A stretch of DNA of 40,045 bases from Bacteriovoracaceae bacterium (GCA_947461175.1 CANHIY010000011.1:1-40045); one strand, 5' to 3'; positions 26,441 through 35,377 are shown, numbered from the stretch's first letter. The notes: a model not told the origin generated them from the letters alone. Translations and numbers: made by a program.

Positions 26441-28024
26441 TTAAAATTGTGAAGGAGTAAAAGTCTTCGATTTTTTGGGTGAGCGGACCTCTTTTACTTT
26501 ACAAGCAAAGGCATCCATTGAAAGAAGTGCTTTAAGATATTTACGAACTTCAGGATCAAAGGCTTCAATCACTTCATCTACTTCGGTTTTAACTACTGGA
26601 GTAAATGAGATCTTTGCCATTTTAAGTTCATTAAAAATCTTCTCATCCCAGATTCTTTTATTTTTTACTGGATCAAGATAGAATTGTGTCAATAGCTCAA
26701 CTTTAGGAGCTTTTTCTTGACTCAAATTTAGTAGCTTTGTTTGAGTGGACTTTAATTTTTTCACAAGATTGGACATCTTCTGATAATTAAGTGAAATCGT
26801 GTTGTTTATCTGCATCATCTCAGATGCGATACCAGAGGCAAATGACTGTGCTCTTTGAACATTTTGTTCATTATCTTTAATTTGATTGTAACGCTCCTCG
26901 AGCTCCTCAAATTCTGATTTCAGGTTATTCGTTTCTGACTGAATCTTCTTTATCTCAGTTTGATATGACGACATGAGATTAGTATTTAAACTGATAAATT
27001 TTTCTAAATGATCACTATATCTTTTAATTTCAGTTTCATACTCTGATGGTTTTGCGTAAGGATTTGGTCCATAGTCACCATTTTTATTACCCTCGTAGAC
27101 AAAAAGTGGCGACGACTGAAACTTTTTTTCAAAGGCGGAATAACTAGTTAACACTTCCGGAATATTATTTTCAATACCACAATTGCCTTTATTAACAGTT
27201 AAGTATTGATAAAGGTATTTTTTTATAAAATCACCCCTTTTTAGGGCAAGGTCCACTGTCTTATCGCGGTATAAATTCCTGGTGGATATAATTTCTAATT
27301 GTGGCAATTCATCCCCAGATTGTAAGACTTCACATATTTGATCTCCAAAACTATTTATTGAAGTAAGGTCTGTGGGTGTCACGTTTTTGTTATGACAAAA
27401 AACATTTTTATTTTCAATATTCCCTCCCAGGATGGAAAGAGCCTGTTCCTCAGATAAGCCTTCAGACGTAAAGTAAGCGCAGTCATCCACAAAATTTTTC
27501 ATCACATCCACCGTTTTACAAAACTTACAATCAGTGGGGTCTTTTATATCAACCACCGGTGGGGCCTTCATATCAAGCTTACAAATTTTACCTTCATTAT
27601 TTTCAACAGAAATCTCAAGGGGAAAAATAAGGTCGTATTTTGGAAGATTAGATTGACTCACTTTCTCTTTTAGATTCTCTAGTACAAAATCCCTTAGTTC
27701 TGCGTCTGAGAGGTTGGTAATTTCCTGATCTACCTGAGCACTTACAGATATTGAGTCCGTAGTTAAAAATTTCTTCTTTCGCTTAAGAAAAACTCTTAAG
27801 GCCTCACCCAAGGCACCATCTTTGAGCATTTTTTTAATAAGGCCCTTCTTATACCTTGAAGCCTCCTTAAGACACTGCTTCATCATAGCGTTTTGACTAA
27901 TCTCACTTTTGTAGGATTCACCTTTACAAACATCCAAGGAAATTTCCGTGTCTGGATAAGTTTGCCCCCATACCAATGAGGTTGAGAGTGTTGTCGCTAA
28001 AATCAATGAAAGAGGTAATTTCAT
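26441..28024 (-). CDS. Secreted coiled-coil protein, function unknown
   Basis: A 527-residue protein I do not recognise. A signal peptide is present (MKLPLSLILATTLSTSLVWG, before QTYPD). The first 120 residues are charged and helical. Then a region with CKLDMKAPPV and CKFCKTV (a CxxC pair) leads to LEIISTRNLYRDKTVDLALKRGDFIKKYL, which resembles the OmpA-like peptidoglycan-binding pattern of arrayed basic residues (N/R-x-x-L-A-x-x-R-A). Residues about 340-460 form a long coiled coil (IKKIQSETNNLKSEFEELEE). A periplasmic cell-envelope or motor-linked role is possible but unproven. It has its own terminator. Confidence 0.6.
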   Translation of the reverse strand: MKLPLSLILATTLSTSLVWGQTYPDTEISLDVCKGESYKSEISQNAMMKQCLKEASRYKKGLIKKMLKDGALGEALRVFLKRKKKFLTTDSISVSAQVDQEITNLSDAELRDFVLENLKEKVSQSNLPKYDLIFPLEISVENNEGKICKLDMKAPPVVDIKDPTDCKFCKTVDVMKNFVDDCAYFTSEGLSEEQALSILGGNIENKNVFCHNKNVTPTDLTSINSFGDQICEVLQSGDELPQLEIISTRNLYRDKTVDLALKRGDFIKKYLYQYLTVNKGNCGIENNIPEVLTSYSAFEKKFQSSPLFVYEGNKNGDYGPNPYAKPSEYETEIKRYSDHLEKFISLNTNLMSSYQTEIKKIQSETNNLKSEFEELEERYNQIKDNEQNVQRAQSFASGIASEMMQINNTISLNYQKMSNLVKKLKSTQTKLLNLSQEKAPKVELLTQFYLDPVKNKRIWDEKIFNELKMAKISFTPVVKTEVDEVIEAFDPEVRKYLKALLSMDAFACKVKEVRSPKKSKTFTPSQF

Positions 28025-28152
28025 AGAAACCTGCCCATTAAGTTTTTAAATTTTAATGCCTAGAAACCTTTTCTTTTAAATTTATTCTATTTTTGGATTC
28101 AATAGTTGAAGCAATGAAAAAAATACAGGGGACTGTCTAAAGTACACTTTAC

Positions 28153-28617
28153 TCATAATTTCATACTGTTAAGTATTTTATTAATCGCATTGGTAAATCT
28201 CTCTGCATCCTTAGGACCAAAACTCTCCGGCCCCCCAGTAATGACACCATTGTCCCGAAGTTCCTTCATAAAGTCCCGCATGGATAATCTTTCTCTTACA
28301 TTATCTTCTGTATAAATTTCTCCGCGGACATTTAATCCAATGGCCTTTTTCTCCACAATAAAGGCCGCAAGTGGAAGATCGGCCGTAATGACAATATCGT
28401 TTTCCTTAACTTGCTCCACGATATAATTGTCGGCCACATCTGCACCTAATTTAACTGTCACTTGCCGAATGAGAGGACTTGGTGGAATAAACATTGATTT
28501 ATTTGCGACCAGAACAACATGAAGTTGTAGACGGTGGGAGATCTTATAGATGATCTCTTTCACTAATTTAGGGCAAGCGTCGGCATCAATCCAGATAGTA
28601 GGTTTTTGATTATTCAT
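28153..28617 (-). CDS. yaiI: YaiI/YqxD (DUF188) family protein
   Basis: A 154-residue protein of UPF0178, matching E. coli YaiI along its length: IWIDADACPKLVKEIIY, VLVANKSMFIPPS, GADVADNYIVEQ, DIVITADLPLAA, RERLSMRDFM and GVITGGPESFG. The acidic DADACP and TADLP motifs place it in the PIN-like nuclease fold; activity is not established. It starts 4 bases after the stop of the MDR oxidoreductase gene, so both are one transcription unit. Confidence 0.93.
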   Translation of the reverse strand: MNNQKPTIWIDADACPKLVKEIIYKISHRLQLHVVLVANKSMFIPPSPLIRQVTVKLGADVADNYIVEQVKENDIVITADLPLAAFIVEKKAIGLNVRGEIYTEDNVRERLSMRDFMKELRDNGVITGGPESFGPKDAERFTNAINKILNSMKL

Positions 28618-28621
28618 ATTT

Positions 28622-29632
28622 TCACGTTATGGTAAGAACAAGCTTTCCCACTGTTTTACCTGATTCAAGTTCTTTGTGGGCAAGACCCACCTCTTCCAAG
28701 GGATAAGTCTTGATCATTGGAATACGAATGAGTCCTTCTCCATACCACTTAAGAAGTTCATCGAAGGCCTCTTTAAGTAAATCTTTACGTCCAAAGAGAA
28801 AAGAGAGATTAAATCCTACCACACTTTTATTATCTGAAGTCATATCTAGTGGATTAAAACGAGGTGTTCTAAAATAATCCACCAAGAGTTTTGGCCAGTT
28901 CACTCTCCCCCCCTCTTTGGGAAACATGGAATGGGCCCCATAAACGATGAGCTTTCCACAAGAAGCCAGATGCCTGTAGCTTTTTTTCAGAGTCTCTGCA
29001 CCATTGGCGTCGAAAACAAGGTCAACTCCGTTTGGGGCATAAGTCCTAACTTTTTCCCAGAGATCCTCACTTGATTTATCAATCACCTCATCACAGCCCA
29101 GGGCCTTGAGTGTCTGGGTCTTATGACTTGACCCCACCACTCCGATGGTACGGATCCCTTTTAAGCGACAGAGTTGAACCAAGGAACTCCCAACCCCGCC
29201 TGCTGCGGAATGAATTAGTGCAGTCATCCCAGGTCGTATGACCACATTTTGAATTAATGCGTGGTAAGCAGTCATGAAGACACAGGGAAAGGCAGCCCCT
29301 TCCTCAAAACTCATTCCTTGGGGTAAGGGATAAAGTTGTGATCTATTAACCTTGACCTCAGAGGCATATCCATTAAAGAGGGTCACTCCCAAAACTTTTT
29401 CTCCTGACCCTTTAACAGTTCCAGAAAATTCAAAACCTGGAGTGATGGGCCATCCCACAAATTCTTTCGCTGATTTATAGAGACCCCAGCGGATGATGAT
29501 ATCCGCATAATTAATTCCCGTCGCTTTCACATCAACGATCACTTCGTTTGGATCAGTGGTGACTAGGTCTGGAGCTTCTTCAACTTTAAGTTTTGAGTAG
29601 TCTCCAGGTTCATGTATAACAATTTTTTTCAT
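28622..29632 (-). CDS. MDR zinc-free oxidoreductase (quinone reductase/VAT-1 type)
   Basis: A 336-residue medium-chain dehydrogenase. GroES-like N-terminal domain (MKKIVIHEPGDYSKL, GINYADIIIRWGLY, TPGFEFSGTV), then the Rossmann domain with AAGGVGSSLVQLCRLKG for NADPH and FDANGAETLKKS. Catalytic-zinc Cys/His residues are lacking, as in quinone oxidoreductases. The ORF track starts at 29668, but ATG 29632 gives the family N-terminus and stands 6 bases behind a good -10 box. Co-transcribed with yaiI. The substrate is probably a quinone or enone. Confidence 0.88.
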   Translation of the reverse strand: MKKIVIHEPGDYSKLKVEEAPDLVTTDPNEVIVDVKATGINYADIIIRWGLYKSAKEFVGWPITPGFEFSGTVKGSGEKVLGVTLFNGYASEVKVNRSQLYPLPQGMSFEEGAAFPCVFMTAYHALIQNVVIRPGMTALIHSAAGGVGSSLVQLCRLKGIRTIGVVGSSHKTQTLKALGCDEVIDKSSEDLWEKVRTYAPNGVDLVFDANGAETLKKSYRHLASCGKLIVYGAHSMFPKEGGRVNWPKLLVDYFRTPRFNPLDMTSDNKSVVGFNLSFLFGRKDLLKEAFDELLKWYGEGLIRIPMIKTYPLEEVGLAHKELESGKTVGKLVLTIT

Positions 29633-29638
29633 GCATCC

Positions 29639-29668
29639 ACTATAAATGATTAAATCTCTTAATGCCAA
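29639..29668 (-). promoter_or_regulatory. Candidate promoter of the MDR-yaiI operon
   Basis: Minus strand TTGGCA (29663-29668), an 18-base spacer and TATAGT (29639-29644). Only 6 bases lie between the -10 box and ATG 29632, so transcription would start at or next to the start codon (leaderless). Confidence 0.5.
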
Positions 29669-29748
29669 TCATACGCTGCAGTCCTTCTAGATAAGTTTTC
29701 TCAAGGTACAGATTTTGCTTCAATCTTTTTTAAATGCAGGAGGTACCC

Positions 29749-31500
29749 ATGTCAAAGTTCCTTACCACCTTATTACTTTTCATTTCTTATGTTTTTGTAG
29801 GAAGAGCAGAGGACTTTGATTACAAAGAAACCAAAGACCTGGTTCATCTGGTAAACAAGGCTGCTGACTTAGTCAAAAACAAAGGCGAATCGGCCTTTGA
29901 AGAACTCTCTCAAGATGATAGTCAATGGAGAAAAAAAGATAAGTATGTTTTTGTCCTGGACCCTGAAGGTAAGATGCTTGTCCATCCCGATACTGCATTA
30001 CAGGGTAAAAACGACCTTGATCTTAAGGACATCAATGGCCGCCCTATTATCAAGGGACTCATTGCGGCTGCCACCACCCTGCCCGAAAAACCTCAGGGCT
30101 GGTATCATTACCAGTGGCCTATTCCAGGACAGATTCAACCCCGCTGGAAAAGTAGCTTTGTCAAACTCATCAAGGCCCCGTCCGGTAAAAGCTACGTCGT
30201 AGGAAGTGGCATGTACAACGAGCGGATGGAGAAGAGCTTTATCAGAGACACGGTTAAGGACGCTGTGGGGCTCATTGAACAAAAAGGTAAGGATGCCTTC
30301 TCCAATTTACGTGATGAAACAGGACGGTTTCGCGCCAAAGACTCTTACATCTTCGTCATTAACTCAAAGGGAGTAGACCTGGTCAATCCTGCCTTCCCCA
30401 ACCTGGAAGGAAGAAATCTTTTAGAGATGAAGGACTCACAAAATAAGGAATTCATAAAAGACATGCTTAAGGTCGCCAATGAAAAGGGATCAGGGTGGGT
30501 GGATTATATGTGGCCCAAACCTGGAGAGAGTGTTCCGACCAAAAAATCCGCCTATATAGAGAAAGTAAAATTCCAAGACCAGTGGCTAGTGGTGGGAAGT
30601 GGCGTTTACCTTGCCGATGCTAAAAGAGGAAATTCCCCTCTTTCAGAGATGACGGCCACTGAACTTACAAAGCTTGTGAGAGAAGGTGCAGAGCTCCTTA
30701 AAAAAGAGGGCGAGGGCGCCTATGAAGAATTTAGAAAAAAGGGATCTAAGTGGTTTAAGGGAGACACATATTTTTTTGTGTGGAATATGGATGGCGTGAG
30801 GGCCATGCATGCCGCGGATCCTTCCCTTGAGGGCAAAAACGGCAAAGAAGAAAAAGATATTCTTGGTAGGCCTTATGGTAAGATGTTTTTAGATGCAGCT
30901 CAAAATTCTACTGGTGAGGGTTGGGTCCATTACATGTATCCCTTTCCCAACCAGGTATATCCAGCGTGGAAGTCTGCATTTCTTAAAAAAGTCACTCTCC
31001 CCTCTGGAAAGCAGCAAATCATCGGTTCCGCCAGCTATCATATGGAGCTCGACAAATCCATGATCGAGGATGTGGTAAACCGCGCCAGTGGGCTCATTGA
31101 GAAAAAAGGCCCAAAGGCCTTCGAGGAACTTCGGAACAAGAAGGGATCATTTTACTTTATGGACACCTATGTTTTTGTGGACGCTCCTGAAGGAGTGGAA
31201 CTTGTTAATCCCGCTCAGCCTTACCTTGAAGGAAAAAACATAGCCGAGCTTAAAAATGCCGGTGACATCACCATAGTGAAGGATTATATCTCCGCGGCCC
31301 TAAAAAAGGGCAAAGCATGGACCCACTACTACTGGTACAAACCCAATGAGAGTGAGATGACCCTTAAGCACACGTTTGTTATGAAAGTTCAACACGGGAA
31401 AGATACCTACATCGTGGGATCAGGCATGTATGTAAATGAGGATGATGAAAAAATGGCACAGGAAGAAAGTCCTGGGATAAAAAAGCCTATCAAGAAATAG
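29749..31500 (+). CDS. Secreted protein of four tandem Cache-like domains
   Basis: A 583-residue exported protein (signal peptide SKFLTTLLLFISYVFVGRA). It consists of four copies, each about 135 residues, of an sCache-type ligand-binding domain. Each has a helix with LV..A..L...KG..AFEEL, then a strand like KYVFVLDPEGKMLVHP, L.GKN, a long helix, GW..Y.WP.PG and the closing YVVGSGMY. Copies 1 and 3, and 2 and 4, look most alike, so a two-domain unit was probably duplicated. There is no transmembrane segment or signalling output. The ORF track starts at 29734, but AGGAGGT at 29738-29744 serves ATG 29749. Possible periplasmic binding partner of a receptor, or a ligand store (inference). Confidence 0.85.
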   Translation: MSKFLTTLLLFISYVFVGRAEDFDYKETKDLVHLVNKAADLVKNKGESAFEELSQDDSQWRKKDKYVFVLDPEGKMLVHPDTALQGKNDLDLKDINGRPIIKGLIAAATTLPEKPQGWYHYQWPIPGQIQPRWKSSFVKLIKAPSGKSYVVGSGMYNERMEKSFIRDTVKDAVGLIEQKGKDAFSNLRDETGRFRAKDSYIFVINSKGVDLVNPAFPNLEGRNLLEMKDSQNKEFIKDMLKVANEKGSGWVDYMWPKPGESVPTKKSAYIEKVKFQDQWLVVGSGVYLADAKRGNSPLSEMTATELTKLVREGAELLKKEGEGAYEEFRKKGSKWFKGDTYFFVWNMDGVRAMHAADPSLEGKNGKEEKDILGRPYGKMFLDAAQNSTGEGWVHYMYPFPNQVYPAWKSAFLKKVTLPSGKQQIIGSASYHMELDKSMIEDVVNRASGLIEKKGPKAFEELRNKKGSFYFMDTYVFVDAPEGVELVNPAQPYLEGKNIAELKNAGDITIVKDYISAALKKGKAWTHYYWYKPNESEMTLKHTFVMKVQHGKDTYIVGSGMYVNEDDEKMAQEESPGIKKPIKK

Positions 31501-31508
31501 GCTTTTTT
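31479..31508 (+). terminator. Rho-independent terminator overlapping the Cache gene end
   Basis: AAAAAAGCCTAT (31479-31490) pairs with ATAGGCTTTTTT (31497-31508) around a 6-base loop; the second arm ends in six T bases. The stop codon TAG is inside the stem. Confidence 0.88.
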
Positions 31509-31664
31509 ATTAAGGCTGTCGGATCCTGAAGTCCTATATAATCACCTTTTTAATTAATGCCGCGTTCTCCAGACAAAAACCATCCACTTAATTTTAAAAA
31601 AGATGGAAACGTCCTAAGAACCAGAAAGATAAAGAATATTCCTCTTTATGACGAAAAAGAGGAA

Positions 31665-33275
31665 ATGGTGAATACCTTTCTCTTTCTTTCCCATCTGCTC
31701 CTTATCCTGAAACCAGTATTGGTCAGTGCTAGTCCTGTAAGAAAAGTTGATGCTACCCAAGAGGTAAAAAATTTCGATACAAACAATGACAAAAAAATTG
31801 ATTACGTAATAATCAACGAGAGGAAAATTGTAAAAGAAATAAAAGAGGATATAAACTTTGATGGAATTTTTGACCGGCAGACATTATTTTTTTCAGAAGA
31901 TGAAGAGTTCACGAAAATTGTAGATCAAAAGAAGATAGGGAATAAACCACGAAAAAAAATTTCTTACTGGATAGATACAAAATTAAAAAAATATATGTCT
32001 CTTACCCAAATTGATAAAAATGATGATAGTAAATGGGACATTGAATACAGGTCCCATAGTGATCTCCTAGAATTTAGAAATAAATGTAACCAGGATGATG
32101 GATTAGGTAAAACACAGAATTTTACAGAAGAAATTATCCATCTTGTGAACGGAATTGATGAATACACACTAACAGATTCTGGCTTCAGAGTTGAAAAATC
32201 CTGCTTTATGGAGAACTCAAAAGAATGGTTCTTAAAAAATCTTGAAAACTCAATTCAAGAGGGTTTAGGTTGTCTTGATAAATTAAAAAATGAAAAAGAT
32301 GGAAACGGCGCTTTAAAAAACTTTAATCTTTTAAAGAATATCCTGGCACCACCCCCTTCAGTGCAAATACTATGCAATGAAAGTTCCGATGAATATAACT
32401 GGTCCAAAGCAGTCGCCCACGGAACAGCGGGTCCAGTTGCATCGACCTCCAGGCTTCAACACCCAGGGATCTCCATTGACCCGGAATATCTGAAAGGAAA
32501 GAAGACACAAGGAGAGAGAGGAGAAAAAGATCTAAAGAAAACTCTTTTTCATGAACTTTTTCACAACATCGGTTACAAACACTACCATGATGTTGAATAT
32601 GCATATGCATGCGAAAGTTGCTGCATCCCAAGTGAAGATGATACAGATGAAGTGAGGTCAGTCTCATGTAAAATTTGCAAAAAAAGTTACACCGACGCTT
32701 CTGATCTTGAATACATAAAAGACATCAGTGATTTTTCTCACCTGGTTTCTAAAAAGGATATCGCATTAAAAACAAGCATTAAATATCTGAAAGAAAATCC
32801 AGGCAACCTCGATGGTCTCTCCTTCCTCGCAATGAACTTATCTGATGTATTTTCTCCAGTGGGAATAGAACTGTCTAAACTCATCACTAGTGAAAAGGAA
32901 AATTTAACGGAGGATCAAAAAAATAGATTATTAACAGCGAGAGAATACGAGGATCAGATTTTTTTAAAACCTTTTGAAGAAACATCAAAAATTATCGCGA
33001 CTGCCTACTATTATACTTATGCAAATCAGGACCCCAAGAGTGGTTTAGAACTGATTCTTAAAGAAGAAAAAAAAATAAAAGAAGCACTTAAATCACAGCA
33101 CTTGAATGAGTATGACAAGTTCATTAAAAGACACCTGCATGAAAATTTGATGAATATAATAAATGAAGTATTTGTTAACCATTATTACGGAAAAGATAGA
33201 GACAAAACTGACAATGAAAATGAATTAAGCGATCTCTCTTACAAATTATATTTGACCTATAAAAATAATTCATAA
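31665..33275 (+). CDS. Putative secreted zinc metalloprotease with calcium-type loops
   Basis: About 536 residues, preferred start ATG 31665, which follows AGAGGA and opens a signal peptide (MVNTFLFLSHLLLILKPVLV). The ORF track starts at 31557 without a ribosome site. Residues 38-46, 62-70 and 117-125 are three D-x-N-x-D-x-x-x-D loops (DTNNDKKID, DINFDGIFD, DKNDDSKWD) of the EF-hand/dockerin type. HELFHNIGYKH at about 296-306 fits the metzincin zinc site HExxHxxGxxH. Directly after it come CESCC and CKIC, a possible second zinc site. The C-terminal 200 residues are helical and charged. No known family is recognised as a whole; the protease call rests on the zinc motif. Confidence 0.65.
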   Translation: MVNTFLFLSHLLLILKPVLVSASPVRKVDATQEVKNFDTNNDKKIDYVIINERKIVKEIKEDINFDGIFDRQTLFFSEDEEFTKIVDQKKIGNKPRKKISYWIDTKLKKYMSLTQIDKNDDSKWDIEYRSHSDLLEFRNKCNQDDGLGKTQNFTEEIIHLVNGIDEYTLTDSGFRVEKSCFMENSKEWFLKNLENSIQEGLGCLDKLKNEKDGNGALKNFNLLKNILAPPPSVQILCNESSDEYNWSKAVAHGTAGPVASTSRLQHPGISIDPEYLKGKKTQGERGEKDLKKTLFHELFHNIGYKHYHDVEYAYACESCCIPSEDDTDEVRSVSCKICKKSYTDASDLEYIKDISDFSHLVSKKDIALKTSIKYLKENPGNLDGLSFLAMNLSDVFSPVGIELSKLITSEKENLTEDQKNRLLTAREYEDQIFLKPFEETSKIIATAYYYTYANQDPKSGLELILKEEKKIKEALKSQHLNEYDKFIKRHLHENLMNIINEVFVNHYYGKDRDKTDNENELSDLSYKLYLTYKNNS

Positions 33276-33631
33276 ATCAAAAAGACAATCTCTCAAAAAT
33301 GGTCTCTAAAATATTTTATAAATAACAATCTTCAGATAAGACCAATCTAGCTTGTTTTCATAAACACATCACGATTTAAAAATAAATCTTTCTAGAAAAG
33401 TTTCCAAAGTATATAGAAGGCTTAAAAAAAGCAAGGCTGTTCCCTCCCTATCTGGTTACATTTTCCTAATTGGCAAGTTCCAAAAAACCTAGAATATGCC
33501 CACCTACTATGGATAACTTTGAGTAAGAAGCATGGAAAGATCAAGCATTTTGAAAGCAAAAGTAAATAATCAATTCACAGGAACCCAAGTTCCTAAAGGC
33601 AATGATAAAAAATTAATCTTTAATTTTATCT
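33276..33631. other. Non-coding gap between convergent genes
   Basis: About 355 A+T-rich bases between the metalloprotease and the TetR gene. A short hairpin AGGAACCCAAGTTCCT (33579-33594) lies near the TetR stop without a T-run. A 37-codon ORF at 33532-33645 has no ribosome site. Nothing else stands out. Confidence 0.5.
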
Positions 33632-34297
33632 CTAAATTGTCTTAGTCTTTAGTGCATTCGCTATAGGAATCATATACCGTTCCAACTCTGCACAAAAATC
33701 TCTCTTAAAAAAATGTAATTGAGGGTCTTGTAGGACTCTTGCGACCACATCATTTGGATGAGAGAACGGATAAATTCCAGCAATAAGACTAACTGTATCT
33801 TGAAGAAAAATAATATAAGCATCGTACTTTAATTCACTAGAACAAGATTCTAAATAGATCGCTATTTTTCCAAAAAGTTCTATTGAACGATATTTAAATT
33901 CTCTCACCGTTTTTTCAGTGAGATTTTTTTCAATCACAGAAGGTAAGGCCGTGGTGAGGTTACAAAGTAAATCTCGCTTAGCAATCGAAATTGCCATAGT
34001 TTTAATCAAATGATCAAAACTTTTTTTATTCCTAGGAACCTTGGGCCAGTCTTTTTGAAAGTCCTTGAACCAAACTTGCCATTCGTCCCATAATAAATCT
34101 AATAATAATGCCTCACGGGATTCAAAGTATCGATAAATATTTGCTTTTGCCATTTTTGCGGAACGGGCAATCTCATTAAGGCTTAAAAGACTTAGATCAC
34201 TTTCTTTATCAATTAAATCGCGGGAAACATCTAAAAGATGCTGTTTTCTTTCTTCTTTTTGTTCTGGCTGCCTTGCCCTTAAATATCGTTTGGTCAT
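33632..34297 (-). CDS. TetR-family transcriptional regulator
   Basis: A 221-residue repressor type. The N-terminal DNA-binding helices are typical: LSLNEIARSAKMAKANIYRYFESREALLLDLLWDEW (TetR helix-turn-helix, residues about 38-72). The C-terminal ligand domain is not specific. Divergent from a short-chain dehydrogenase gene whose promoter carries an inverted repeat, so it most likely represses that unit and perhaps itself. No Shine-Dalgarno sequence is seen before ATG 34297. Confidence 0.93.
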   Translation of the reverse strand: MTKRYLRARQPEQKEERKQHLLDVSRDLIDKESDLSLLSLNEIARSAKMAKANIYRYFESREALLLDLLWDEWQVWFKDFQKDWPKVPRNKKSFDHLIKTMAISIAKRDLLCNLTTALPSVIEKNLTEKTVREFKYRSIELFGKIAIYLESCSSELKYDAYIIFLQDTVSLIAGIYPFSHPNDVVARVLQDPQLHFFKRDFCAELERYMIPIANALKTKTI

Positions 34298-34350
34298 GGT
34301 TATTAGGATATTCCATCATCTGTTTAAAGAATAGCTCCAGAAAAAGTAAA

Positions 34351-34394
34351 TTGACAGGTGACCAAGAGAAACTTAAATTAATGACCAATGGTCA
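34351..34394 (+). promoter_or_regulatory. SDR promoter with TetR-type operator
   Basis: TTGACA (34351-34356), a 17-base spacer and TAAATT (34374-34379). Immediately downstream, TGACCAATGGTCA (34382-34394) is a 13-base palindrome with 6-base arms around one central base, lying over the expected start point. A half-site GGTGACCA lies within the spacer. This is the classic layout for repression by the divergently coded TetR protein. Confidence 0.7.
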
Positions 34395-34412
34395 CTAATT
34401 CAAGGAATTTAA

Positions 34413-35366
34413 ATGCCAAAAACTCTCACATGTCCTGAACATATTCTCAAAACAGATCTTAAAAATAAAACCTACATCGTTACGGGTGGTAACTCTGGAA
34501 TTGGATTCATGACAGCCAAACAGCTTGCAAAACAAGGAGCAAAGGTGATCTTAGCTTGCAGAAGATTTTCTGAAGCAGAAAAAGCGAGATCATCAATACA
34601 AAAGTCTGTCTCTTGGGCAAGAATTGAAATGATGAATCTTGACCTCAGTGATTTGAGTTCAGTTCGAAACTTTGTGAAAGAATTCCATTTAAACTATAGT
34701 GAACTGCACGGCCTTATAAACAATGCAGGTGTGATGTTTACGCCTCAAGGTAAAACAAAAGACGGGTTCGAAACTCAGTTTGGCACAAATCACTTGGGCC
34801 ATTATTTATTAACTGAACTTTTATTACCTACGTTAAAGCAATCAACTCCTTCAAGAATAGTAGTTTTATCTAGTTGTTATCACGATAAAGCTCAGGGACG
34901 TGAAGGGAGAATTTACTTAGAAGACCTAAACTTCGATAATAGAAAATACGATGCCTGGGAAGCTTACGCTCAATCTAAACTTGCAAATCTACTTTATGCT
35001 AAACAACTTGGAAAGAGACTTTCGGGCTCTGGGGTAACTGCCGTAAGTGTTCATCCAGGATGGGTTAGAACAAATCTTATTCGTGGATTTATGCCATTAT
35101 GGATTCAAAACATACTACTCATGCCATTTTTTAAATTAGCTGGAATGATTGAGCCGTGGGAAGGGGCACAAACGACACTTTATTGCCTTCTTGCGCCTGA
35201 GGTTGAAAAATACAACGGAGCTTACTTTAGTCAAAAAGGCATTTACAGAACCAAAGAAGCAACCATGGGCGGCTGGCCACTCCACTCCCCAAATCCAAAC
35301 GCTCACGATGAAACGACTGCAGATAAGCTAGATGAATTAAGCCGATCATTAGTAGGGCTATTATAA
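34413..35366 (+). CDS. Short-chain dehydrogenase (retinol-dehydrogenase-like)
   Basis: A 317-residue classical SDR. Cofactor motif TGGNSGIGFMTAKQLAKQG near residue 22, LACRRFSEAEKA with an Arg suited to NADP, INNAGVMFTP near 100, catalytic Ser in VVLSSCYHDKAQG, and YAQSKLANLLYAKQL. The G..F......QFGTNHLGHYLLTELLLP stretch and the insertion after the serine are shared with retinol-dehydrogenase/WW-oxidoreductase-like SDRs, which reduce lipophilic carbonyls. AGGAA precedes ATG 34413. It is followed after 11 bases by a membrane protein gene, and is controlled by the divergent TetR (operator seen). Confidence 0.93.
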   Translation: MPKTLTCPEHILKTDLKNKTYIVTGGNSGIGFMTAKQLAKQGAKVILACRRFSEAEKARSSIQKSVSWARIEMMNLDLSDLSSVRNFVKEFHLNYSELHGLINNAGVMFTPQGKTKDGFETQFGTNHLGHYLLTELLLPTLKQSTPSRIVVLSSCYHDKAQGREGRIYLEDLNFDNRKYDAWEAYAQSKLANLLYAKQLGKRLSGSGVTAVSVHPGWVRTNLIRGFMPLWIQNILLMPFFKLAGMIEPWEGAQTTLYCLLAPEVEKYNGAYFSQKGIYRTKEATMGGWPLHSPNPNAHDETTADKLDELSRSLVGLL

Positions 35367-35377
35367 AGGAAAAATCT

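Noticed and set aside
29633-29668. Extra 12 codons of the MDR oxidoreductase
   Set aside because: A -35/-10 pair lies within this stretch and the family N-terminus begins at 29632.
31557-31664. 36-codon extension before the metalloprotease signal peptide
   Set aside because: No ribosome site; the signal peptide would be internal.
32323-32667. 114-codon minus-strand ORF in the metalloprotease gene
   Set aside because: Antisense shadow; the + strand frame carries the zinc motif and signal peptide.
33532-33645. 37-codon ORF between the metalloprotease and TetR genes
   Set aside because: No ribosome site, overlaps the TetR 3' end, no recognisable sequence.
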